A DNA stretch of 47,003 bases from Paenibacillus sinensis (GTDB lineage Bacteria; Bacillota; Bacilli; Paenibacillales; Paenibacillaceae), in NCBI RefSeq assembly GCF_019904155.1, contig NZ_JAHCMB010000050.1, forward strand, positions 1,386-48,388, read 5' to 3'. Shown here piece by piece: positions 31,137 through 38,956 of this stretch. The notes below the pieces were generated by a model. The model had not been told where the DNA came from. It saw nothing but the letters and a program-made list of their open reading frames with translations, and searched no databases. Positions within the stretch are counted from its first letter, which is position 1, and each line of letters begins with the position of its first letter. The translations under genes and the position numbers were made by a program.

Positions 31137-32567
31137 TTAATTCTGCTCAGGTTCAGCTGACTTTTTTATAAACCAGGCCAGTACCAAAATAATTATTGCC
31201 AGAATGAGCTCGATCCCAAAAACGGTTTGCAGACCGGCGACCATGCTTTGTGTCTTCTCATGTACCGCATTGGGATCGGGTGAGTGGTGAAGATAGCGAG
31301 TGGCTCTGGACGACATGATGCCGACGAACAACGCGATGCCGATTCCTCCTGCAATCTGTTGGAGCGTATTGAAAATGGCGGTACCATGGGGGATCAGGTG
31401 ATGCGGCAGCTGATTCAATCCTGTCGTCTGAGCTGGCATGACGACGAACGACATGCCCAAGAACAAGAGAATATGATCGAACAGAATGGAGCCTCGCGTT
31501 GTATCACTGTCGATGCCGGCAAACAGCAGCAACGATAGGGCGATCAGAAACAGTCCGGGCATAATGACGAATCTCGGCCCGAATCGATCGAGTAATTTCC
31601 CCGACAGGGGCATCATGATTCCGTTCAAAATACAGCCTGGCATCAGAAGTAATCCTGCCCCGAATGCGGTTAGCTGCATCACATCCTGCATATAGATCGG
31701 CAGCAATGTCGTTGTGGCGAACAGAACCATCATCAAGATTACAATCAGTATTGCAACCAGAGAAAAAGTACGGTGCTTGAAGACGGAAAGATCAATCAAT
31801 GGTTCTTTGAGCTTGAGCTGCCGCCATACGAGCAGGAGCAAGAAGAAGCTGCCAATGGCAATTATCCCGTAACCTTCAAGCCGGGTCCGGGCACTTGTCA
31901 GGCTGAAACCGTAGGTGACGCAGCCGAAACCGGCGGTAGACAGTATTATGGATACAAGATCAATCCTTGGCTTGGTCGGCTCTGTCACATTCTTCAAGTA
32001 CAGGATTGCATACACAATCGAAAACAGTGCTACTGGAATCATCATATAGAACAGCCATCGCCAGTTCAGGGTATCAATGATCAATCCGGACAAAGCTGGC
32101 CCGATGACAGGGGCGACCATGATGACCAGTCCCATAAGACCCATGGCGGCGCCCCGGCGCTCCGGAGGATAGAGGGCAAGAATCGTATTCATCATTAACG
32201 GGAGCAATAATCCTGTCCCGCATGCTTGCACAACCCTGCCCGTCAGCAAGACCCCGAACCCTAGGGATACTGCACACAAGCAGGTTCCTGCTAAAAATAA
32301 CGCCATCGCAGACAGGAACATCTGTCGGGTCGTGAACCATTGCTGCAACAATGCGGTCACCGGCACCAGTACGCCGATCACGAGCATATAACCCGTCGAT
32401 AACCATTGGATGGTTGCAGCCGCAACGTTGAATTCCCGCATCAATCCCGGAAGCGCATTGGTGAGCAAATTTTCATTAAGAAATGAAACAAATGCACCAA
32501 TGAGCAGCGCGGTTAACATCGCCCCACGCTTTATTCCGACGCTTGTCTCTTGAGCCTGTTCGTTCAT
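31137..32567 (-). CDS. DHA2-family multidrug efflux MFS transporter
   Basis: 476 residues with 14 likely membrane segments, as in the EmrB/QacA (DHA2) group. LMREFNVAAATIQWLSTGYM and LPLMMNTILALYPPERRGAA followed by GLMGLVIMVAPVIGPALSG include the antiporter motif C region (GPALSG) and motif A variants. The start follows GGGAGGTAGAAG. It uses the proton gradient to export drugs; the substrate is unknown and could include the RiPP, although nothing links it to that operon. It converges on the amidohydrolase gene and stands alone. Confidence 0.88.
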   Translation of the reverse strand: MNEQAQETSVGIKRGAMLTALLIGAFVSFLNENLLTNALPGLMREFNVAAATIQWLSTGYMLVIGVLVPVTALLQQWFTTRQMFLSAMALFLAGTCLCAVSLGFGVLLTGRVVQACGTGLLLPLMMNTILALYPPERRGAAMGLMGLVIMVAPVIGPALSGLIIDTLNWRWLFYMMIPVALFSIVYAILYLKNVTEPTKPRIDLVSIILSTAGFGCVTYGFSLTSARTRLEGYGIIAIGSFFLLLLVWRQLKLKEPLIDLSVFKHRTFSLVAILIVILMMVLFATTTLLPIYMQDVMQLTAFGAGLLLMPGCILNGIMMPLSGKLLDRFGPRFVIMPGLFLIALSLLLFAGIDSDTTRGSILFDHILLFLGMSFVVMPAQTTGLNQLPHHLIPHGTAIFNTLQQIAGGIGIALFVGIMSSRATRYLHHSPDPNAVHEKTQSMVAGLQTVFGIELILAIIILVLAWFIKKSAEPEQN

Positions 32568-32772
32568 CTTCTACCTCCCGCATGTTCTTCATCAACCTGA
32601 GGAACATTTTACGTGAGGCTGCCCTAATTGAAAAAAGCGAAATGGCTCTTCATACGTGGAATTTCATTCATCCATTGAAAGCATAAGAGGGGGGTTCTCG
32701 CTATGTCGCTTATTCGCGCGGTTTTTCTTGACAAGATGCGGTTTGGGGATTAGTATAGCGTGCCGGTCAACT

Positions 32773-34182
32773 TTAATCCCGTTCATCGCCATCGCCACCT
32801 TCCGCATGAGCAGGAACAGGAATGGTCAAGGTTACCTTCCCGCCACCGGTTGATGCATCATTCTCCAGGGTCAAGGTCCCCCCATGATGCTGCGCGGCGG
32901 ATGCGGCAATGTACAGCCCCATGCCGTGATGATTGCCGGAGCTTCGGCTCGGGTCTCCCCTGTAGAACTGGGTGGCGGCTTCTTTCAGATCGGCTGGCGA
33001 GAAGCCGCAGCCCGTATCCGTGACCGTGAAATGAACGGCGGCTGCATCCCCCCGGACAAGCAGCGTCACGCTCCCATTCGGAGGAGTATGCTCGGCCGCA
33101 TTGGCGATTACATTGACGATCCCCCGATGAAGCAGCTCCTTATCAATGAAGATCAATTCCGGAAGGGCCTCCTTCCGTACAAGCGTACGCAGGTCCTTGC
33201 CAGACGCAAGAGCCTTCATCTGCAGCTCCAACTCTGCAAGCAGATCCTCTGAGCGTACCCTCGACTTTTCACGAACAGAACCGGTCTGCATGCTGGACAA
33301 ATCAATGACCTCTTGGACGAATGCTTCAATTTCTCCGGCGCTTCGAAGAATGTATTCGTTATACTCCCGCTGGCTATCATCCTGCGATGTCTCCTGCAGC
33401 AGCTCCGCATTTCCCCGGATGATGGTAAGAGGGGTTTTGATGTCGTGGGCAAGCGCGGAAATCTGCTCTCTGCGGGAACGCTCCAGCTCCCATTGCTGCT
33501 TCAACGAAGTGTGCAGGGCTTCTTTCATCTGGTCCAATGAGGCGAGTACGTCGTCTATTTCGCGAATACCGCTGGGCTTGACGGTGAATTCAAGATTTTC
33601 GTTCTGGATGTTTTCAGTCGCTTCCTGGAGTCCCGCCATTCTCTTCGTAAGTCTTCTGCCGAAGTGGGCAGCAAGCAGAGACGCTTGAATCAAGATACCC
33701 ACTATGAAGAGCAGCACCCCCAGCAGCTGCGGGTTTGGCAGATTGCTGCGCAGAAAGGAAGAAGCGTATTGCGGTCTTAAGGTGTACCGGAAGATCCAAA
33801 TCTCATGCTGGCGCTGGATGGCGGTGTAGAAATGCGGAGAGTCCTGGTTGTTCCCTTGCTGTATAAGCCTCCAGGCATGGCCGGCCTGCGCCGGGGTTAG
33901 ATTGCCGGAGAGCAGCTTCCCTTCCTTGGAAAAAACTGCGTAATCCGCCAGCTCCGGAAGCTGTCCGGGCGCTGCCGCGCTGTCTGATGCCAGGCTATTC
34001 TTGAACGCCTCAATCTGCTTCTCGACATAGTTGGCGGGCAGTATGAGATTGGAGGAGAAAGCCATCGTGAACAGGCCAAGCAGCAGCACCAGCAGCAGAA
34101 TCGTTCCGATGCTCAAGAACAGGAGGTACTGGAGAAAGAAGGTGCGAAGGCGTATCGTTTTCGTTCGGGTTATAGCTTCCAC
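32773..34182 (-). CDS. Sensor histidine kinase of the LanFEG operon
   Basis: 469 residues. Two membrane helices (LLFLSIGTILLLVLLLGLFT; LLGVLLFIVGILIQASLLAA) enclose an extracytoplasmic segment of about 110 residues. HAMP domain to about residue 250; HisKA with ISALAHDIKTPLTIIRGNAE; N-box NVIANAAEHTPPNGS; G-boxes DTGCGFS and GMGLYIAASAAQHHGG. The start overlaps the response regulator gene. It lies last in an operon with a LanF/E/G-type transporter. The sizeable outer domain suggests a peptide or envelope-stress ligand, as in NisK- or SpaK-like sensors. Confidence 0.9.
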   Translation of the reverse strand: MEAITRTKTIRLRTFFLQYLLFLSIGTILLLVLLLGLFTMAFSSNLILPANYVEKQIEAFKNSLASDSAAAPGQLPELADYAVFSKEGKLLSGNLTPAQAGHAWRLIQQGNNQDSPHFYTAIQRQHEIWIFRYTLRPQYASSFLRSNLPNPQLLGVLLFIVGILIQASLLAAHFGRRLTKRMAGLQEATENIQNENLEFTVKPSGIREIDDVLASLDQMKEALHTSLKQQWELERSRREQISALAHDIKTPLTIIRGNAELLQETSQDDSQREYNEYILRSAGEIEAFVQEVIDLSSMQTGSVREKSRVRSEDLLAELELQMKALASGKDLRTLVRKEALPELIFIDKELLHRGIVNVIANAAEHTPPNGSVTLLVRGDAAAVHFTVTDTGCGFSPADLKEAATQFYRGDPSRSSGNHHGMGLYIAASAAQHHGGTLTLENDASTGGGKVTLTIPVPAHAEGGDGDERD

Positions 34183-34832
34183 TTGTATCCAATCCCCCAG
34201 ATGGTCTCAATCGCGTCGATGCCTGATTTGCTCAGCTTGGCGCGGATGTTCTTGATATGCTCCGTAATGGCGGTGCTGTCGCTTTCCCCATGGAACCCGA
34301 AGACCGCTTCATATATGCCTTCTTTGGAGAACACCTGTCCCCGGCTGCGCGCCAGAAACTCGCAAATTTCATATTCACTTTTGGTAAGCGGCACTTTTTC
34401 CTCTTTGATATAGAGCTCTTTGCCGGAGAGGTTGAAGTGGACGTTCTCCAGATACAGGACATTTCGCCGTTCACGGCTCTCCCGTCTTAAATGGGCGCCG
34501 ATCCGCGCCCGCAGCGCGCCTATGCCAAAGGGCTTTACAATATAGTCGTCCGCTCCCAGCCCAAGGCCGTACATCAGATCAGTCTCCAGCGTCTTGGCCG
34601 TTAGAAACAGGATGGGGCAGTCCACGGCCGACCGGATTTCCCGGCAAATCGCAAAGCCGTCCATCCCCGGCATCATCACATCGAGCAAAATGAGATCATA
34701 TGCGCCAAGGTCGGTTTTGCATACCTTTGTAGAGTCTGCTATCGTCGTCACCAGATGATTATCTTTGAGAAGTGCGTTGCGGATCAGAGACAGGATGGCG
34801 GGTTCATCGTCCACCACGAGTATTTTTGCCAT
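34170..34832 (-). CDS. OmpR-family response regulator
   Basis: 220 residues. The receiver starts AKILVVDDEPAILSLIRNAL with the phospho-acceptor in LILLDVMMPGMDGF and Lys in YIVKPF. The winged-helix effector domain (residues 125-220) includes VPLTKSEYEICEFLARSRGQ and IRAKLSKSGIDAIETIWGIG. It overlaps the histidine kinase gene and follows the transporter genes. Direct repeats of TCTAAGGA upstream of the transporter operon are its likely binding site. Confidence 0.92.
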   Translation of the reverse strand: MAKILVVDDEPAILSLIRNALLKDNHLVTTIADSTKVCKTDLGAYDLILLDVMMPGMDGFAICREIRSAVDCPILFLTAKTLETDLMYGLGLGADDYIVKPFGIGALRARIGAHLRRESRERRNVLYLENVHFNLSGKELYIKEEKVPLTKSEYEICEFLARSRGQVFSKEGIYEAVFGFHGESDSTAITEHIKNIRAKLSKSGIDAIETIWGIGYKWKL

Positions 34833-34862
34833 ATGGGTATCCCTCGAATGTGAGCTGTATTT

Positions 34863-35630
34863 CTAATTATCGGTTGATCGTCCTTCCCAATGCGTAAACC
34901 ATGCACAAGATAGAATGGAAGCCAGCGCCGTTCCCAGAGCCCAAACCGTTATTCCGGCGTCCAGCCCCGATAGGGCGGGCGATGCAGCAGTACCGGAGGA
35001 CCAGACGGTCCACATTGAAGCGAAGCGGGCGCTCCAGCCGAACGGGATGTACGGCCAGATTCCATCACCTAGCCCGGTTAGCAGCAAGGCGGCTATCAGG
35101 CTTCCTACGATCCCGAGTCCGATGGAAGCGCCTCTTCCAAATCGCAGACTGACAAACCCGTGCAGCAGATAAAGAGGCAGGCTGCTTCCGAACAGAATGA
35201 ATGCCCCAATGAGATAAAAGAGCATTTCCAGTCTGTCCTGATGCAGAATGCCACGGAAACCCAGTCCGAACAGGACGCTGGCAAGCAATATGGCCCCAAA
35301 GCCGAATAACAGCAGCATCAGCAGCTTGCTTGCATAGGCCTTGATTTTGTTTCCGGGAGTCGTGAGCATTCCTTGAAAATGTCCCGCAGCCGCTTCCTGC
35401 TCCGCAGCCATTGAACAGACCAGCCCAATCAGGGTAGGAAGGGCGCAGCCCAGAACCTGCAAATAAGCCAGCACTTTGTCGGTGGAGCTCCACGAAGAGT
35501 ACGAATAATACGCCAGGAATATCCCCGCTCCAATTAGCGGAGCCAGCAGGTGAATCAGGAGAAACGGCGTCCGCCTCGTCTTGAGCAAATCCGCCCTTAG
35601 CAATCCCAGCAATCCTGTTAATGGCGCCAT
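34863..35630 (-). CDS. Lantibiotic-immunity ABC permease, MutG/SpaG type
   Basis: 255 residues, six likely membrane helices. LLRADLLKTRRTPFLLIHLL at the N-terminus and the tract around EQEAAAGHFQGMLTTPGNK are typical of LanG permeases. It is encoded 1 base after the LanE gene, and the genes for ATPase, LanE and LanG form the usual trio. Such transporters expel lantibiotics from the membrane; a structural lantibiotic gene is not seen nearby. Confidence 0.85.
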   Translation of the reverse strand: MAPLTGLLGLLRADLLKTRRTPFLLIHLLAPLIGAGIFLAYYSYSSWSSTDKVLAYLQVLGCALPTLIGLVCSMAAEQEAAAGHFQGMLTTPGNKIKAYASKLLMLLLFGFGAILLASVLFGLGFRGILHQDRLEMLFYLIGAFILFGSSLPLYLLHGFVSLRFGRGASIGLGIVGSLIAALLLTGLGDGIWPYIPFGWSARFASMWTVWSSGTAASPALSGLDAGITVWALGTALASILSCAWFTHWEGRSTDN

Positions 35631-35631
35631 C

Positions 35632-36360
35632 TTACCTAGCCCCCCGCTTGCGGAACCATAGCGCAGTGAGAACGGACAGCACTCCGAACCATGCCAGAGA
35701 AATCAGGACACCCGGGAGAATCATCTTCGTATCCCTCAGCGGACTGTCTGCCGGTACGGGAAGGCCGTTCGGCAGTATATAGAGAACCGGGCACATGAGC
35801 CTGAATGTAATGGTATAAGGAACAATGCTCCAGATACCACCGGCGCCGAAGACGACGACCCCGGCGATATTGCCGGCCATATTAAGCAGAGTGGTGGCGA
35901 ATAATCCGCAGCTTGCGGCTAGAAACAGGCATAGCGGAATTTGCCATAGAAACGTGACGAAGATCAGGAAGCTGCCGGCAATGCTGTTCAGCAGCGGAAT
36001 CGTATTGCCGAACAGCATTCCGCCGGACGTAATGCCAACCAGGAAAATGAAAGTGACCGCCAAGAGCCATTCCGCACAGGCCGCGATTTTCCCGGCCCAC
36101 AGAATCTTCGGATCAACAGGCAGCGCCAGCAGCCCGCGGTACTTCATCTTGGCATCCTTCTGTACAGCCAGCGAACAGGTGAGGGTAAGCGCTCCGGGCA
36201 AGAGCATCGTGTACCACCAGTTGTAAGCCCCGCCCTGAAAATAGCGTCCCCCCATCAAAAAGAAGCAGAGAAGCAGCGTTACCACAGGTCCAATCCAGGC
36301 CAGCTTGGGGATAAAGGTGCGATTCCATTTCAACCGTTCAGCCTTGATGTAAGGAAGCAT
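35632..36360 (-). CDS. Lantibiotic-immunity ABC permease, MutE/SpaE type
   Basis: 242 residues from the ATG at 36360, 1 base after the ATPase stop (the frame is open further upstream inside the ATPase gene). The N-terminus MLPYIKAERLKWNRTFIPKL and the segment QKDAKMKYRGLLALPVDPKI are typical of LanE permeases. Six likely membrane helices. It forms a heterodimeric channel with the downstream LanG-type permease. Confidence 0.87.
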   Translation of the reverse strand: MLPYIKAERLKWNRTFIPKLAWIGPVVTLLLCFFLMGGRYFQGGAYNWWYTMLLPGALTLTCSLAVQKDAKMKYRGLLALPVDPKILWAGKIAACAEWLLAVTFIFLVGITSGGMLFGNTIPLLNSIAGSFLIFVTFLWQIPLCLFLAASCGLFATTLLNMAGNIAGVVVFGAGGIWSIVPYTITFRLMCPVLYILPNGLPVPADSPLRDTKMILPGVLISLAWFGVLSVLTALWFRKRGAR

Positions 36361-36361
36361 C

Positions 36362-37069
36362 CTATTCACCCACTCTTCGGCTTTCGGCAGCAACCTGCAT
36401 GAACAAGGATTCCAGCTCTTGCCCCTGAGGTGCGATTCCCTGATACCCTAGAACTCCACCGGCGATAATTCCGATTTGATCCGCTACCTGTTCGACCTCG
36501 GAGAGGATATGGCTCGACAGTATGACGGTGATCCCTTGCCGGGGAAATGATCGGATCAGCTCCCGAAGCTCCTGAATCCCGATGGGATCAAGCCCGTTGG
36601 TCGGTTCGTCAAGAATGAGCAGCTTCGGCTGGCCCAGCAGTGCGATTGCGATTCCCAGCCGCTGCTTCATGCCCATGGAGAACTGTCCGGCGCGCTTTTT
36701 TCCGGTGTTGGTCAAATCGACTATGGCAAGCACCTCATCAATCCGGGACTCCGGCAATCCGAGCGCGAGGGTACGAACCTTGAGGTTCTCTCTTGCAGTC
36801 AGGTTCTCATAGAGCGGCGGCGCCTCAATCAGTACGCCAATATCGCATAAATCCTTCCGGGTCCATTCATGTCCATGAAAGAGAATGCTTCCGGAATCGG
36901 GGCGCAGCATTCCTGCGATCATTTTGAGCGTTGTGGATTTGCCGGCGCCGTTTGGCCCAAGCAGACCATAGACCGAGTCCCGGGGAACGGCTAAGGATAC
37001 TTTGTCTACGGCCGATTGGCGTTTAAAGCTTTTGCATAAATTTTGTGTCTGTAAAATAATGTCTCGCAT
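36362..37069 (-). CDS. Lantibiotic-immunity ABC ATPase, LanF/MutF type
   Basis: 235 residues. Walker A GPNGAGKSTT, Walker B LLILDEPTNGLD, signature FSMGMKQRL, H-loop SSHIL. The Q-loop is replaced by an E-loop: GVLIEAPPLYENLTARENL, the diagnostic feature of LanF immunity ATPases. It is the first gene of an operon with LanE, LanG, an OmpR-type regulator and a kinase. The set protects against cationic or lipid II-binding peptides. Producer self-immunity and resistance to foreign lantibiotics look alike in sequence; the lack of nearby lanthipeptide genes favours resistance. Confidence 0.92.
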   Translation of the reverse strand: MRDIILQTQNLCKSFKRQSAVDKVSLAVPRDSVYGLLGPNGAGKSTTLKMIAGMLRPDSGSILFHGHEWTRKDLCDIGVLIEAPPLYENLTARENLKVRTLALGLPESRIDEVLAIVDLTNTGKKRAGQFSMGMKQRLGIAIALLGQPKLLILDEPTNGLDPIGIQELRELIRSFPRQGITVILSSHILSEVEQVADQIGIIAGGVLGYQGIAPQGQELESLFMQVAAESRRVGE

Positions 37070-37094
37070 ATTATATCACCCTTTCCACATCCAT

Positions 37095-37128
37095 AGTGTA
37101 GAGGGCAATTCTAAGGATTCTCTAAGGA
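37095..37128 (-). promoter_or_regulatory. Promoter and direct-repeat operator of the LanFEG operon
   Basis: TCTAAGGA occurs at 37110 and again at 37121 on the + strand (11-base period), with a partial third copy at about 37131. A minus-strand -10 TACACT (37095-37100) lies 10 bases downstream of the first repeat. The arrangement fits a dimeric OmpR-family activator covering the -35 region, most likely the regulator encoded in this operon. Confidence 0.5.
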
Positions 37129-37304
37129 ATCCTAAAGCGGAGAAAGATTCGTATTCCTGGGGCGCAAATGCTGTTGTAACTTTTATCACTGCCACAATAC
37201 TAACACCACAAGTAATATGTTAAACTGTTAGAAGGCATTAACGCTTTAATGAACTGAATAACAAGCAGCTTTGATTGCTATGGATCGCACTATAGCAGGA
37301 GCGG

Positions 37305-37370
37305 CTTCTGGAGAGACTGCGGAGTTCCGCAGCGCCGAAGGGTTCACAATCTCAGGCAAAAGGACAGAAG
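37305..37370 (+). ncRNA. Glycine riboswitch, single aptamer
   Basis: The P1 arms CTTCTG (305-310) and CAGAAG (365-370) enclose the conserved glycine-aptamer elements GGAGAG, GCGCCGAAGGG and CTCAGGCAAAAGGAC in the right order. The family binds glycine directly. Only one full aptamer is visible. It lies 142 bases before an amino-acid permease gene and 73 bases before an intrinsic terminator, so it acts on transcription. Confidence 0.9.
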
Positions 37371-37442
37371 AGTACTGAATATATATTTGTTATGCTGATA
37401 GGAGTCGACAGGACAAGTAGTATTCATATTCTGATGAACCGG

Positions 37443-37470
37443 GAGATTGGAGAACATCCAGTCTCTTTTT
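37443..37470 (+). terminator. Terminator in the glycine riboswitch expression platform
   Basis: GAGATTGG (443-450) and CCAGTCTC (458-465) pair over 8 base pairs with one G-U, followed by five T. It lies between the aptamer and the permease start, the usual position for a ligand-controlled terminator. Confidence 0.85.
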
Positions 37471-37511
37471 GTATTGGCATCAATGTAAGGCATTCATAGG
37501 GGGGAATCAGC

Positions 37512-38885
37512 ATGGCACAGCAAGAGTTAAAGAGAGATTTAGCCAACCGGCATGTTCAGCTCATCGCCATCGGCGGCACCATCGGTACGGGATTGTTCCT
37601 GGGATCGGGCAAAGCGATTCAGCAGGCCGGACCGTCCATCATGTTTACGTACTTAATCGTGGGGATCGCCGTATTCTTCGTGATGAGAGCGCTCGGAGAG
37701 CTGCTGCTGTCCAAGGCGGGCTATCAATCGTTCACGGATATTGCCGAGGATTATCTCGGGCCCCGGGCGGCATACATTACCGGTTGGACCTATTGGTTCT
37801 GCTGGATCATGACGGCGATGGCGGATGTAATTGCGGTTGGCGTCTACGTGCAGTATTGGTTCGACATTCCGCAGTGGGTACCGGCTATTGTCTGTTTAAT
37901 CATTTTGCTGGGACTCAATCTGTTAACGGTAAAAAGCTTCGGGGAACTGGAATTCTGGTTCGCTTTGATCAAAGTGGTCACGATTCTAGCCTTGATCGGC
38001 ACCGGGATCGTACTGCTGGTTATGGGATTCAAGACGGACGCAGGAGCGGTGACCGTCAAGAACCTCTGGGAGCATGGGGGAGTGTTTCCGAACGGAGTTT
38101 CAGGCTTCTTATTTTCCTTCCAAATGGTTGTGTTCGCCTATGTCGGTGTAGAGTTAGTGGGGGTGTCGGCAGCGGAAACGTCCAATCCGGAGAAAAATAT
38201 TCCGTCCGCCATCAATAAAATTCCCTTGCGGATCTTATTCTTCTACGTCGGCGCGCTGTTCGTCCTGCTCTGCATTAACCCGTGGACGGAGCTTAGTCCG
38301 GCTGAAAGTCCTTTTGTCAAAACCTTTACGCTGGTAGGGATTCCGATCGCCGCAGGCATTATCAATTTCGTCGTGTTAACTTCGGCCGCTTCTGCTTGCA
38401 ACAGCGGGATGTTCTCCACAAGCCGGATTCTCTATAATTTGAGCAGGAACAACCAGGCGACTCCTCGTTTTGGCAAACTCAATAAAAATCACGTACCGGG
38501 GAACTCGTTGTTCATCTCCACACTTGTCATTTCCGTGGGCGCCCTTCTGAGCAAGCTCATTCCGGAGCAGGCTTTTGGAATCGTGACAACGGTTAGCGCC
38601 ATTTGTTTTATATGGGTGTGGGGCGTTGTACTCGTCTGCCATATCAAGTATAAGAAGACCCGGCCGGAATTGCAGGCTAAATCCAAATTCAAGGCACCCT
38701 TCACGCCTTTCATTAACTATGCGGTCTTAACGCTGTTTGCCGCTATTCTCATCATTATGCTGTTCGCCAGCGAGACGCGTCCGGCTTTATTGTTTACCCC
38801 TCTGTGGTTCATTCTACTGTTCGTTCTGTATTCGAGCAGAAGCAGAAGAGAGAAGAGCGACAAGAACAGCATCATTCAATCATGA
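37512..38885 (+). CDS. Glycine/alanine/serine-type amino-acid permease
   Basis: 457 residues of the amino-acid permease (AAP/APC) family with 12 membrane helices. LIAIGGTIGTGLFLGSGKAI at the start is the substrate-binding signature. GYQSFTDIAEDYLGPRAAYI, ELEFWFALIKVVTILALIG and VFAYVGVELVGVSAAETSNP follow as in CycA. The glycine riboswitch upstream points to glycine (and probably D-/L-alanine or D-serine) as substrate. Uptake should be matched to need or to detoxification, depending on the switch direction. The start follows GGGGGAATC. A terminator follows. Confidence 0.87.
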   Translation: MAQQELKRDLANRHVQLIAIGGTIGTGLFLGSGKAIQQAGPSIMFTYLIVGIAVFFVMRALGELLLSKAGYQSFTDIAEDYLGPRAAYITGWTYWFCWIMTAMADVIAVGVYVQYWFDIPQWVPAIVCLIILLGLNLLTVKSFGELEFWFALIKVVTILALIGTGIVLLVMGFKTDAGAVTVKNLWEHGGVFPNGVSGFLFSFQMVVFAYVGVELVGVSAAETSNPEKNIPSAINKIPLRILFFYVGALFVLLCINPWTELSPAESPFVKTFTLVGIPIAAGIINFVVLTSAASACNSGMFSTSRILYNLSRNNQATPRFGKLNKNHVPGNSLFISTLVISVGALLSKLIPEQAFGIVTTVSAICFIWVWGVVLVCHIKYKKTRPELQAKSKFKAPFTPFINYAVLTLFAAILIIMLFASETRPALLFTPLWFILLFVLYSSRSRREKSDKNSIIQS

Positions 38886-38905
38886 GCAGCAATAATTCCA
38901 GGAGA

Positions 38906-38935
38906 GGAGTGGCCGTTGGCCGCTCCTTTCCTTTT
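38906..38935 (+). terminator. Terminator after the permease gene
   Basis: GGAGTGGCC (906-914) and GGCCGCTCC (918-926) form a 9-base-pair stem with one G-U, loop GTT, followed by TTTCCTTTT. It also separates the gene from the convergent histidyl-tRNA synthetase gene. Confidence 0.85.
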
Positions 38936-38956
38936 GTGAACAAGAAACCTACAGCT

